From NCBI RefSeq assembly GCF_963855985.1, contig NC_087108.1, positions 10,496,001-10,560,000 of the forward strand: DNA of 64,000 nt, given 5' to 3'. The DNA is from Ostrinia nubilalis (taxonomy: Eukaryota; Arthropoda; Insecta; Lepidoptera; Crambidae). Position numbers and translations under genes: made by a program. Positions 1 through 9,220 of this stretch are shown piece after piece; the first letter of the stretch is position 1; each line of letters opens with the position of its first letter. The notes under the pieces are model-generated. The model had not been told where the DNA came from. It worked only from the letters and a program-made list of their open reading frames with translations, and did no database searches.

Positions 1-110
1 TCCACTGCTGGACAACGGCCTCCCCCAAAGATTTCCATAGCGACCGGTCCTGCATTGCCCGCATCCAGGTTCTTTCGGCGACCTTCACCGGTTTCTCTAC
101 CTAGTGGTCT
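1..110 (-). mobile_element. RTE-type LINE 3'-end fragment
   Basis: The stretch carries the signature 'tccactgctggacaacggcc' followed by 'tcccccaaagatttcc' and 'gcattgcccgcatccagg'. Read on the minus strand this is the decayed C-terminal coding end (…SLGE.YVQQWTS…) of an RTE-type non-LTR retrotransposon seen at many other places in this window. It is truncated by the window edge and has no intact frame. Confidence 0.6.
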
Positions 111-153
111 AGTTTCATCATGAGTTAATCCAGCAGTAAACTCACATATTTTA

Positions 154-363
154 AGAGCGCTTTCACATTAGTAGCGCGACGGCAGCGCGGCAGCGGCGTT
201 TTTTAAATGTGAAGGGAGGCATCAGCTGTCACTTAGTATGAAATTTTCAGCAGCGCGTCTGTCGCGCGTTTGTCGCGCTGTTAAATCGCCTAAGCGACGG
301 CGCGGCGGCGGCGCGTTGGCGGCGTCGTGTGCCCTAAATGAGCCCTAAATGTGAAAGCGCTCT
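154..363. mobile_element. MITE with AGAGCGCTTTCACATT termini
   Basis: A 210-bp palindromic element. The 16-bp terminal inverted repeats AGAGCGCTTTCACATT at both ends match perfectly, and the GC-rich centre is built of 'gcgcgacggc'-type words unlike the AT-rich flanks. It lies just downstream (on the minus strand) of an exon of the left glucocerebrosidase gene, 32 bp past the exon's donor site. No coding capacity. Confidence 0.75.
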
Positions 364-395
364 AAGTCGATGTAGGTTGCACTACTTGCACTTAC

Positions 396-1351
396 CTAAT
401 CAAGTACTCCTTTAGCTGTGGATTGCTTATGTTGGCCCAGGTCATGCCAGCTGAGTCGGTGACGGCGCCCCCGAAACCTTCCACAGTCTGGTGCCTTGTA
501 GACAGGTCGAGATCCAACACCGTAGTGCAGTATGGTTCTAAAAAGATATGTTGTGGTAAAAGTAAAAACTATTGTATTACATAAAGGAAATTTTCCAGGT
601 CATAGTGTATAATCATCTTAGTTTTCAGTAGGTTCAACGGTTTTACAATTAGTAGCCTATCATCATTATCATCACTTCAGCCAGGACGTCCACTGCTGAA
701 CATAGGCCTCCCCCAATGATTTCCACAATGGCCGATTGGTGGCGGCCTATATTCAGCGCCTTCCTGCTACCTTTAAAAGGTCTTCGGTCCACCTTTTGGG
801 TGGACGTCCTAGAAGTAGTAGTAGTAGTAGCCTATGCCAATGTTTAAAGCTGATTTTATTCCAATGAAGTCAGTTAAAATTAGATGATCAGAATCTAAGT
901 TGTCCGAAAATTATTTTGTTTCAAAAAGGTAGTTTTTTTAAGAATATCTCGATTTCGATACTTACTACGCGGCCCGTATTGACTTAATACGCCAGACGTT
1001 TTAAAGAACCTTAATCCTGCCTGAAACAACAAAGCAGAGTTAAATTAAAAGGCTGTCTATAGGATATATTATATGGAATGGAATAGGGTGTAATTCAGGG
1101 TTGCATTTTGGGACTTTGCACTCGTTCCTAGTGTATAAATTGTAACTAAGAATTAATTTTTAAGGTTATTTTATGAAAATGTATTAGTAGGTACAGGAAA
1201 ATGTATAGTATGAAGTAGTTACTTACGTTAGAAGAAGTGTAGACATAAAACAGGCCCCTTGGCGGTGATACTCGTGTGATTTCGTCGCAATATGTGGCAT
1301 TGCACACACATACAACAGAGACGTTTGTGGCTCTGGCCGCACATGGTGTGT
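396..1351 (-). CDS. Glucocerebrosidase paralog (GBA1-like), partial at left edge
   Basis: Three exons of a second GH30 lysosomal glucosylceramidase (glucosylceramide to ceramide plus glucose) are visible on the minus strand: 1227-1351, 966-1020 and 396-537. They encode a Cys-rich N-terminal block around SVVCVCNATYCDEITR, then AGLRFFKTSG, then the GH30 signature VEGFGGAVTDSAGMTW. Phases run 1-0-1-2 and each junction has GT/AG. The 142-nt exon has exactly the length and phases of the matching exon in the complete paralog at 9221-18110, and the neighbouring exons differ by only 3 nt each (125 vs 128, 55 vs 52). The signal-peptide exon should lie between 1352 and 9220 but I could not identify it. 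The catalytic exons lie beyond the left edge. The two genes are head-to-tail tandem duplicates of old age, since the proteins differ at many positions. Confidence 0.85.
659..811 (-). mobile_element. RTE-type LINE 3'-end fragment in intron
   Basis: The block 'catcattatcatcacttcag' followed by 'gacgtccactgctgaacata' and 'ccacaatggccgattggtgg' is the 3' end of an RTE-type LINE in minus orientation. It sits in the intron between the 966-1020 and 396-537 exons of the left glucocerebrosidase gene. The (CAT)n start is the microsatellite tail typical of this family. Confidence 0.7.
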
Positions 1352-1499
1352 CTGTAATTATAAATTCAAAACTTAAATAAATAAAATAAAATAACTTTGC
1401 TTACCTATTTAGATTCAACAAGTGTAAATACCTAATAAAATGTTTATAACATAAAATATGCAATTGGTTGTTGAACTACCAATTTATTCATTAACATAC

Positions 1500-2154
1500 A
1501 TACAGGGTGGAAACGATAAGTGATCTCACTCGATTATTTCTAAACTATACCAGATATCGAAAAACTGGTTACTGATCCTGAAAGTGCTTCACAAGCTCTT
1601 TAAATGGTACCAATAACAGGTTACAGAATAAACGGGATCTATCCGAAAATTCAATGTTTCCAACTTCCATACTAAATGTATGTATCACTCAATATTAGAA
1701 GTGTAATTTTTTAAAAACTTAAAATAATCTCGTAAATTGCATTCTTATTTAAAATTATTTATGGAAAACATTAGTTTAACATAAAATTTGCTATAATTTA
1801 TCAAGAGATGAGTGCCATATCTGTGATAGTACTAAATGTATGGAAGATGGAAACATTGATTTTTTAGATAGATCAAGTTTATTCTGGAACTTAATATTAA
1901 TACTGTTGGATAGAACTCGTGAAGCACTTTTAGGATCAGTAACCAGTTTTACGATATCTTTTGTAGTTTTTAATATTATGAGGCTAATACCAAATGTATG
2001 GAAGCCGGAAACATAGAATTTTCGGCTAGATCCAGTTTATTCCTTAACCTATTATGAGCTCATGAAGCACTTTCAGGATCAGTAACTAGTTTTTTGATAA
2101 CTTGTATAGTTTAGAAATAATCGAGTGAGATCACTTATCGTTTTCACCCTGTAT
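1500..2154. mobile_element. Non-autonomous DNA transposon with about 51-bp TIRs
   Basis: A 655-bp element whose ends begin ATACAGGGTG. They match over about 51 bp as inverted repeats with a single mismatch (1500-1550 and 2104-2154). The interior has subterminal inverted and direct repeats of 'aaactggttactgatcctga', but no ORF of any size. It lies upstream of the second exon of the left glucocerebrosidase gene, so probably within its first intron. Confidence 0.75.
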
Positions 2155-2400
2155 ATGTTAAACATACTTAAGGTACAATAATATTGTGATAATATTGGTA
2201 ATCAACATAATCACAATAACAATGAAAATTCACAATGTTTATATAAAATAGACGATGCGTGACCGATTATAAAATTAACATTTGAACAGGTTTTCAGGCA
2301 CGTGTCAAACCGTAAGTACAAAGAGTTCAAAGTAACTCTAATGAACCTATGAATAACTCTATTTACTTAGAATAGTCACAATAGGTATGTTAATATTGCT

Positions 2401-2602
2401 TGCAACGGAGGGAAGTCGAACCTTAACTTCGAACTCCTCCTATGTTCTTCTGATTAATTTCGTTGCGGGTCCAATGACAGTTTAACTTTCCCACGGGTCA
2501 AACTTGACCTTCACTGGTTGGGTTTATATTGGCGGTCAAGCTGTCGATCCTGGCTACACAGGAGTTGCAACGGTGGGAAAGAGAGGTGGGAATAGTCCCG
2601 TA
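2401..2602. repeat. Dispersed repeat, 'gggactattcccacc' family, copy 1
   Basis: About 200 bp matching other stretches here at 5826-6040 (opposite orientation), 13491-13636 and 17318-17502. Shared words include 'gtgaaggtcaagtttgt', 'tggacccgcaacgaaattaa' and 'gggactattcccacctctcg' or their complements. Terminal inverted repeats are not evident, so it may be a piece of a larger non-autonomous element. Confidence 0.7.
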
Positions 2603-2713
2603 ATAGGTATGTTAACTATAAGGGTTTTCTTTTTTAATGAAAAGAAAATTATTGTTTTTACACAAATTACTAATAGCCCCTGGTACTAAGCTAAATTAGC
2701 CTGTGTCACGAGT

Positions 2714-2830
2714 AGGCTCAGCACAATACCCATCTTACTTTGACTTTAACAAACGTCAAAAATCTGTCAAACTCCATACAAAAAACACCGGTCATCGTAA
2801 AAGTTAAAAGTTAGGTGGTGCAACTCAGCC
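2714..2830. mobile_element. MITE, GGCTGAGTTGCACCA family, copy 1
   Basis: A 117-bp palindromic element ending 'ggtggtgcaactcagcc', with a decayed left terminus. The core 'aatctgtcaaactccataca' is shared with copies at 17848-17960 and 21900-22017. No coding capacity. Confidence 0.7.
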
Positions 2831-2837
2831 ATAATGG

Positions 2838-2920
2838 AGCGGCGGCGTGGTTCGAACCCGCGTTACTTGGAACACGAGTCGGCCAGTCCGACCCCTTCAC
2901 CGTTTGGCTATCGTGGCTTC
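2838..2920 (-). mobile_element. tRNA-like SINE head (degenerate)
   Basis: Contains the complement of a B box (ggttcgaaccc) and, about 50 bp away, an A-box-like 'tagccaaacggtgaag' on the minus strand. A related head occurs on the plus strand at about 12972-13060 and another at 28690-28767. The spacing is tRNA-like, but acceptor-stem pairing cannot be drawn, so I treat it as a tRNA-derived SINE remnant and not a tRNA gene. Confidence 0.45.
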
Positions 2921-2924
2921 AAAT

Positions 2925-4060
2925 AAATAATATTCTTAAGATACATAGAAACTGGATTTCATAAGTTGTTTTTAAAACTCTACAACCACTCTGCGCCTAT
3001 TTGAAAAATAATTTCCTTGTTTTGTAGTTAATTTACATTTTACTATAATCTCTAAGGAGTTTGTTAATGGTTATGTTAGTAGGTATTTTGTATTTACATG
3101 CTAGGTCTGAATTTTTTCCTTATATGTAATTAATTTATTTTGTGAACAACACGTGTTTTGTATTATTCACTTTTGCTAGATAAGTAATTTACGCATTTCC
3201 GTTGTTGAAGTTTCTAAAGAATGAAATTACCGTTACGAGACTTTTTAACGGTTATAATATACACCTTATCTTGTGAAAAATACTTATTAATTTACGCGCT
3301 CCTGTAATGGATCTGAAAAAAGGATGGCGTCAGCAATTGGACCAAGAACGTATCGTACGTACCTAATACAATATTTTATGTAAGTACACAAACATATTTT
3401 CAGGAGACTTTTAGGTATATCTACGGGTATATTATAGAACGACGCTTTAGGTACGATTAAACCCAATCATAAATTATTGTGATTGAAGTAATACTTATTT
3501 AAACTTAAAATTATTTAAAAACTAAAATTTTAAAATAGGTACTATTTACAAATTAATAAATACATAGGTAATATTAAATTTTAAGGATGTGTATTCGCAA
3601 TCTTCGCTCGTCGTGATGACGTAGGTACTGTAGCTAAATAGGTAAGCCTTAATTTTAGGCTTTTTTTATTGATAAGAGAATAACATTGAAGAAAATGCAT
3701 TATTTGGCCTCAACCTTATTTTTTATCTATCGAAATAAATAAAACTAATAAACTAAACCTAACGCGTCATACTTGTTTTGCTAAATAATTCAACATCCTA
3801 CCAAAGAAAAAATAATTTCTTCGCAAATAAAGACCCACGCATGCTATTAATTTATCTAGGTGTATTCTTTATTTATTATACCTAGGTTTTATTTTATCTT
3901 ATCTTATCATAATTATAGGTAATGAAATCCTTTATAAAACAAGAGTTAATCTTTAATCTTTGTTAGACCAACACTTTACCGCGGCTTCGGTCGCGTTTTA
4001 TTGTTATTTGCCTTTTCTTGCATCTTTTCATTATTTCATACTCATGTTTTTCCTATTAAG
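2925..4060. other. AT-rich stretch with no recognised feature
   Basis: I see no ORF, exon or repeat structure I can name here. The sequence is AT-rich with runs of 'taggtac/gtacctaa' words common throughout this genome. The unidentified first exon of the left glucocerebrosidase gene could lie here or elsewhere in 1352-9220. Confidence 0.4.
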
Positions 4061-4290
4061 GTCATGGCAGACTAGCAGCAGTTATCAACTCTGAAAGGGA
4101 TCAACACCACCGTATCGTCTTTCGCGAGCTGTCATCGCCGTTCGCGCGCTGTCAAATTGACAGTGTCAATCGCAAGGCGAGGCGTTTATGTTACGGTGCG
4201 GATAAGTGTGCTTTCCAGTACGGAGTTTCATACAAAGAATACTGACCGCCTCGAATTGATACGATTACGATCCCTTTCCGGGTTTATAAA
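4060..4290. repeat. Dispersed repeat also present in opposite orientation near 30.2-30.8 kb
   Basis: The words 'aactctgaaagggatcaaca', 'gagctgtcatcgccgttcgc' and 'aggcgaggcgtttatgttac' recur as complements at 30225-30360 and about 30770-30800. It is an interspersed repeat; boundaries are not sharp. Confidence 0.5.
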
Positions 4291-4787
4291 TGTGCTAATC
4301 CTACCCTGTTATCATTTTTTTGTAAATAAAACGTATTCTAAACCTTTTAAGCCCCAATCTCTACGCCAAATATCATGTAAAATTCAGTGATTTACTTGAA
4401 AAATCTGAAAAAGTGTAACGTTTCCACACATACAGACAGAGTTACGTTCACATTTTAAGTAGGTACTTCTAATATTAATCTAATTACTTACGCTAAGAGT
4501 TAAGAATTAACATTTTTACAGCGGCAATAACGTTTTATTAAACCAAATCTGCAAATAAACGAGCTTGCTTTGCTTATGATTAACAATACCTATTAGAAGA
4601 GTCTCAACTAACTACTTATTGCTCAAGTTCTAACACTCTGTAAATTAAAGTTTAACTTTTAGGAGAGTGAAAAAAATGGAAAACTTTCATAATATTCGCT
4701 TGTAGCATTACCTACTTAAGGTGCTGTTTCCGGCGTTTCTTCTCATGGCAAGCATAATAATATGTATGTCTCGAAGCGCCCTATAGA

Positions 4788-5025
4788 GCAGGGTTTCCCA
4801 ATTTTTTTTTTTGCCAAGGAACCCTAATTGATTATACTTTTCCTAGCGGAACCCCCGTACTACTCCGCCCGCACGCCCTGCCCCTCCCTTGTGCGTAAAC
4901 AAGTCGATGCGAGCGAACAACGTCGGTCACAAAACGTGGGATAATATTTTTTACGGAACCCTTGCGGCCTTTCCACGGAACCCCAGGGTTCCGCGGACCA
5001 CCATTCGGGAACCGCTGCTATAGAG
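4788..5025. repeat. Dispersed repeat 'agggtttcccaattttt'
   Basis: The block opens with 'gagcagggtttcccaa' plus a T-run and closes with 'ttcgggaaccgctgctatag'. It contains several 'cggaacccc' words in between. A related stretch 'agcgtttcttaaccttt' plus 'gtcgacggacc' occurs near 7372. I read it as a non-coding dispersed repeat of unknown class. Confidence 0.4.
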
Positions 5026-5566
5026 GGCTCAAAAGATAAGGAGACATGTTTTTTTTTAAATTATTTTTGACGTTCATAAGTGCCATTTATTATACCAGTT
5101 ATTTTAAAATGATATACTTACCTACCTACAAAGAAATTATAATACTAATGGTGAAAGATTTTTTTAAATCAGTCTTTTAATTTTACAAACATACAAAATA
5201 AAAATAAAATCTCCTTATAATATTATTTAAACATATGTAAGTAAAATGTATCTTACCCCTTCTAACAGATGAAGCGCTGCAAAATATAGCAAGCAACACT
5301 ATACAGCCGTATATTTCAGGGTGCCAGCGCATAGTGACAGTTGACAGTGCTCCACAGCACTGATGCGCAGGCGCCGCACTGGCTAGTATATAAAGAAGCT
5401 GGTACAGACGATAAAAAAGAAATAAAACTGGCCAAGTGCGAGTCGGAACAACAACATACAACGTAGGTAACACAACGCACCTTTTAGGTTTTCACCATCA
5501 ATCCTTAATTTTTAAGTTACGCCTATGACAACACTTAGCAGGAATTTTAGCTAAAAACCTTATGCC

Positions 5567-5680
5567 CGTTTTCACCATCAATCCCTAATTTTAAGTGACC
5601 CCTATGGTAACACCTAGCAGGAATTTCGTTTCCAAAGGGGTCACTTAAAATTTAAAAATTAGGGATTAATGGTGAAAACG
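5567..5680. mobile_element. MITE, CGTTTTCACCAT family
   Basis: A 114-bp palindrome with ends CGTTTTCACCATCAATCCC and CGTTTTCACCATTAATCCC (one mismatch). A diverged solo copy starting 'ggttttcaccatcaatcc' abuts it at 5490-5563. Confidence 0.7.
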
Positions 5681-5825
5681 TGCATTAAGCTTTCAGGCGT
5701 CGATTCATTTCGAGATCTATTCATAACGAGTCTTCATCGATTTTAGTAGATATGCCTATTTATTTGTCGTGGAATATCGACATAATACCATCTTAATTTA
5801 TCGTAGCGCCTATCCTAGTTCAGTT

Positions 5826-6040
5826 ACGGGACTATTCCCACCTCTTGTTTCCACCGCTGCAATTCCTGTGTAGACAGGATCTACAGCTTGACGGTCAAGC
5901 CTTGACCGCCATAAAAACCTAACCAGTGAAGGTCAAGTTTATCCCGGGGGAAAGTTGAACTGTCATTGGACCCGCAACGAAATTAATCAGAAGAACATAG
6001 GAGGAGTTCGAAATTAAGGTACGACTTCCCTCCATTGCAA
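5826..6040. repeat. Dispersed repeat, 'gggactattcccacc' family, copy 2
   Basis: About 215 bp in the orientation opposite to 2401-2602, sharing the same word order. The ends are 'acgggactattcccacctct' and 'cttccctccattgc'. Confidence 0.7.
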
Positions 6041-6107
6041 AGCGGACAAACAAAGGTTTAATAACCTAGGCTAGGTATAATCCTAGTTCAGTAGGTTTAA
6101 TCCTAAG

Positions 6108-6280
6108 AGTAGGCGCACACCGTTGATTTTTCGTCGGCCGATAGTTTAGTCGGGCAGTTGATCAGTATGGGCATGTATGGGAGTGCGCACACTACGCCGA
6201 TTCGATTTGGCCGACTCTTCATACAATTTAAAATCGGGCACAACTATCGGCCAACTAAAAATCAACGGTGTGCATCTACT
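6108..6280. mobile_element. MITE with AGTAGGCGCACACCGTTGAT termini
   Basis: A 173-bp palindromic element. The left end AGTAGGCGCACACCGTTGAT and the complement of the right end AGTAGATGCACACCGTTGAT agree at 18 of 20 positions. The subterminal 'ttggccgatagttg' words are also inverted. Non-coding. Confidence 0.75.
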
Positions 6281-7620
6281 TTAAAGGTTTAATCCGAGTT
6301 CTGTTGTATGGCGTAGTCGCGGGGAGAGTCATTTAGAACGCAGTGGTTACCAGGTTCAGTTCTGGTTGTGGTCTGGTGAACTCTGGTGAACAAGCGTGTG
6401 ACTGACAATAGCAGTGTCTACTTGGCAAAAGGTATTCAATGAATGAAAATCTATGGTTTCAAATGTCTGTCTTTATACCTATCTGTTTCAGCACTGGAAG
6501 CAATGGAAATACGAAAAAAGTACTTTACCTATTTTCAATTTAACTGTATTTTCGTCAATTTGACGTTAAAATACTTATTATTATTTTGGTTTTTAGTATA
6601 AGTTGCAATCGACTGTATTAACATTATAGTAATGCAAAGGGATTGTTCTTTTGTAAACCAAATTAATATTGTTAATACATACTTTTTAGTCTTTGTTTTA
6701 CCCAAACCTAGTTGTTGTTGTTGTTTCAGCCGAAAGACGTCCACTGCTGGACAAACCTAGTAATATCAAGTAACCGAATTATATTGTAGAGTCAACGGTG
6801 AAACCACGTAAAGTATTGCAAAAATATTTACTAACATTTATCTATTCATTAGTTTCAAAACAAACGAAAAGTACAATTAAATAAGAATTAACTCGGACTT
6901 CAACAAAATGACGTGTTTTAATTTTATGTGGTACCTTTGGTTTATTGGTTAATGTAGTCAAACTAACTAATTTATATGTTGAGACATGTGTTATAGGTAA
7001 AAACACCTGAGTGATAGGGTAAACCTACGTGACGTATCACCAGGGACACATTTTATGATATACGACTAACTATTTACGTGAGGTATCAAGGTCTAGCTAG
7101 ACTCTAGTCCAGACCTTGGGACCTAAATCAATAGGTATACCAATGGTAGAGAAACTTAAACTTATGTCAACCGACAGACAGTGGTGACTGAGTTTGTTAC
7201 GGCGCTTCTTCTCAGCACTTGCCAAATGTTTTTCTTGAAGCGCTGGTAGGGTAAAAAGATTATGAGACATGTAGAGGCTCTGAGCAAAATATTTGACTAT
7301 TTGTACTATTTTAATAGTTTATACAAATAAGGAAATTTTGACTTTGATTTTAAAGCAAACCGCTAAAGTAGCGTTTCTTAACCTTTTTTGTCGACGGACC
7401 TTTTAGTCAGAAAATCAAGCACAATTTTATGGACCCCCTTAATAAAACTCACTTAGCTCACGTACGGCGTGCGAAGCGATTACGAGACTTTTGGTGGTAT
7501 TTATTTTATGATTGTTATGGTCCATAGATAAGGCTGCAGACCTCCTTAGCTATGCTTGCGGAACACAGTTTATGAAACACTGGCCGCTAGTTTGGCACAT
7601 TGACAGTTTCAGTATGGGAA

Positions 7621-7994
7621 ATATAGTTCCAAAATACTGAACTGTCCTATCCATGACATTGACAGTGGGGCGCCACCGTCAATACCGGATCGCTTGTTCC
7701 GATTTTTGCCATGTTGGAAACCATACAGTTGATCGATGGTAGCGCCCCCCTGTCATTGAGTTTGGTGGGACAGTTCAGCGTGGGTCATCTATATGTCAAA
7801 ATGACAACTTCAGTTAAAAGTTATAGATGACCCACGCTGAACTGTCCCACCAAACTCAATGACAGGGGGGCGCCACCATCGTTCAACTATATGGTTTCCA
7901 ACATGGCAAAAATCGGAACCAGCGATCTGGTATTGATGGTGGCGCCCCACTGTCAATGTCATGGATAGGACAGTTCAGTATTTTGGAACTATAT
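7621..7994. mobile_element. Large foldback element (about 173-bp arms)
   Basis: Nearly the whole element is an inverted repeat: arms 7621-7793 and 7823-7994, about 95 percent identical by eye, around a 29-bp spacer. Outer ends are 'atatagttccaaaatactga' and its complement; inner ends 'gacagttcagcgtgggtca'. A single diverged arm occurs at 55075-55234. No ORF. Confidence 0.85.
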
Positions 7995-8050
7995 CCGACA
8001 ATGGTAAAATCAGCCCTAAGTGAGCTGCTACACTAGCAGATTGCAAGCGT

Positions 8051-8109
8051 TTTCAAAGCGGAGCGGCACACGCGGCGTGTACGCTGCGTGGGCGCTCCGC
8101 TTTGAAAAA
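8051..8109. repeat. Hairpin with 15-bp arms
   Basis: The arm 'tttcaaagcggagcg' (8051-8065) is the complement of 'cgctccgctttgaaa' (8093-8107), with GC-rich sequence between. It is probably the core of a small MITE; the outer boundaries are not clear. Confidence 0.5.
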
Positions 8110-8587
8110 GATGTCACTACACTTTATTACTCACGTACAGAAAACGTGATTTGATCCAATCTCATTTGGCATTTATTGCTAATGCACTATAAACAACAGA
8201 ATTATAATATGTTATCACAATAGTATAAGTAGGTACATAGTGATAACTCGCCTTAGGGGTTCTTTATCACAATGAAAACAGAAAGAACGTAATAGTATTT
8301 ACTCGTCTTTAGGGTTCCGTTCGACAAAATTAATAAAAGAACCCTTTTTGTACTATCGACCACACTGTTACAGCTAACCATTTCCGGTCATGTCGCGACA
8401 TGTCGTTTAGTTCTAACCCAAAGAATAAACATTTGATGAGAGTGAGAGAAAAAATGGAAATGGGTAGCTGGAACTGAGGCCCACTGTAGTACGTAACTCT
8501 GCCAAAAAGACCCTTTTTTCAGGAACGCGCAGAAGTCTCTAGCAAAAAAAACTCGTAATTTTAAAATTATTGAGAAATTGAGGATTT

Positions 8588-9000
8588 ATTTCAACCCTGG
8601 CCAGAACGGGTTGGGGAGGCAAATACCCCTGAATATTCATCACAAGGCCTAGAGTCTACAGAATATTTTTGTGGTATTTTTATCGAATGCCACATTACAA
8701 GTGCAACCTTGACGTCTGTCATTATCATCATTTCAGCGATAGACGTCCACTGCTGAACATAGGCCTTCTCCAATGACGTCTGTACTCTGTACCACAGCTC
8801 GTAGAGCTGATGGCCGCTGGGGCAGGAAAGTTTTTGAGTGGCGACCACGAGCCGGAAGACGTAGCATGGGCAGGCCTCTCACTAGGTGGACCGACGATAT
8901 GGTGAAGGTAACGGGAGGTGCCGAGCGGCGCAGGATCGTTCTTTGTGGAAATCCTTGGGGGAGGCCTTTGTCCAGCAGTACACGTCTTTCAGCTGAAACG
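8588..9000. mobile_element. Two RTE-type LINE 3' fragments, head to head
   Basis: 8716-8775 carries the minus-oriented end ('gacgtccactgctgaacata'). 8795-9000 carries plus-oriented coding sequence reading as GRWGRKVFEWRPRAGRRSMG, then GRPLTRWTDDMVKVTGGAER, then a WGRPLS-like frameshifted end. This is the C-terminal tail of an RTE-type endonuclease/reverse transcriptase. Frameshifts and truncation make it non-functional. Confidence 0.65.
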
Positions 9001-9220
9001 AACAAACGAACTTTTTCCTATCCGCCCTTTATACACTCTCCTTAGTAGAGCGACCCATTGGCTATAGACCACACATACTTACCTGACGTTCATTGAAGCT
9101 ACTAAGCATTTTAGGTAGCTAGGTAGGAACAAATAAAAAGTTTGATAGAGTCAGTTTGAGGTGGGGTAATTTTATTATTTTAAGTAATATGCCCAATGGA
9201 TCCATTCGTAAATTATCTTG

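Noticed and set aside
4157..4390. 77-codon ORF near 4.2 kb
   Set aside because: It lies within a dispersed repeat also seen near 30.3 kb and has no recognisable motif.
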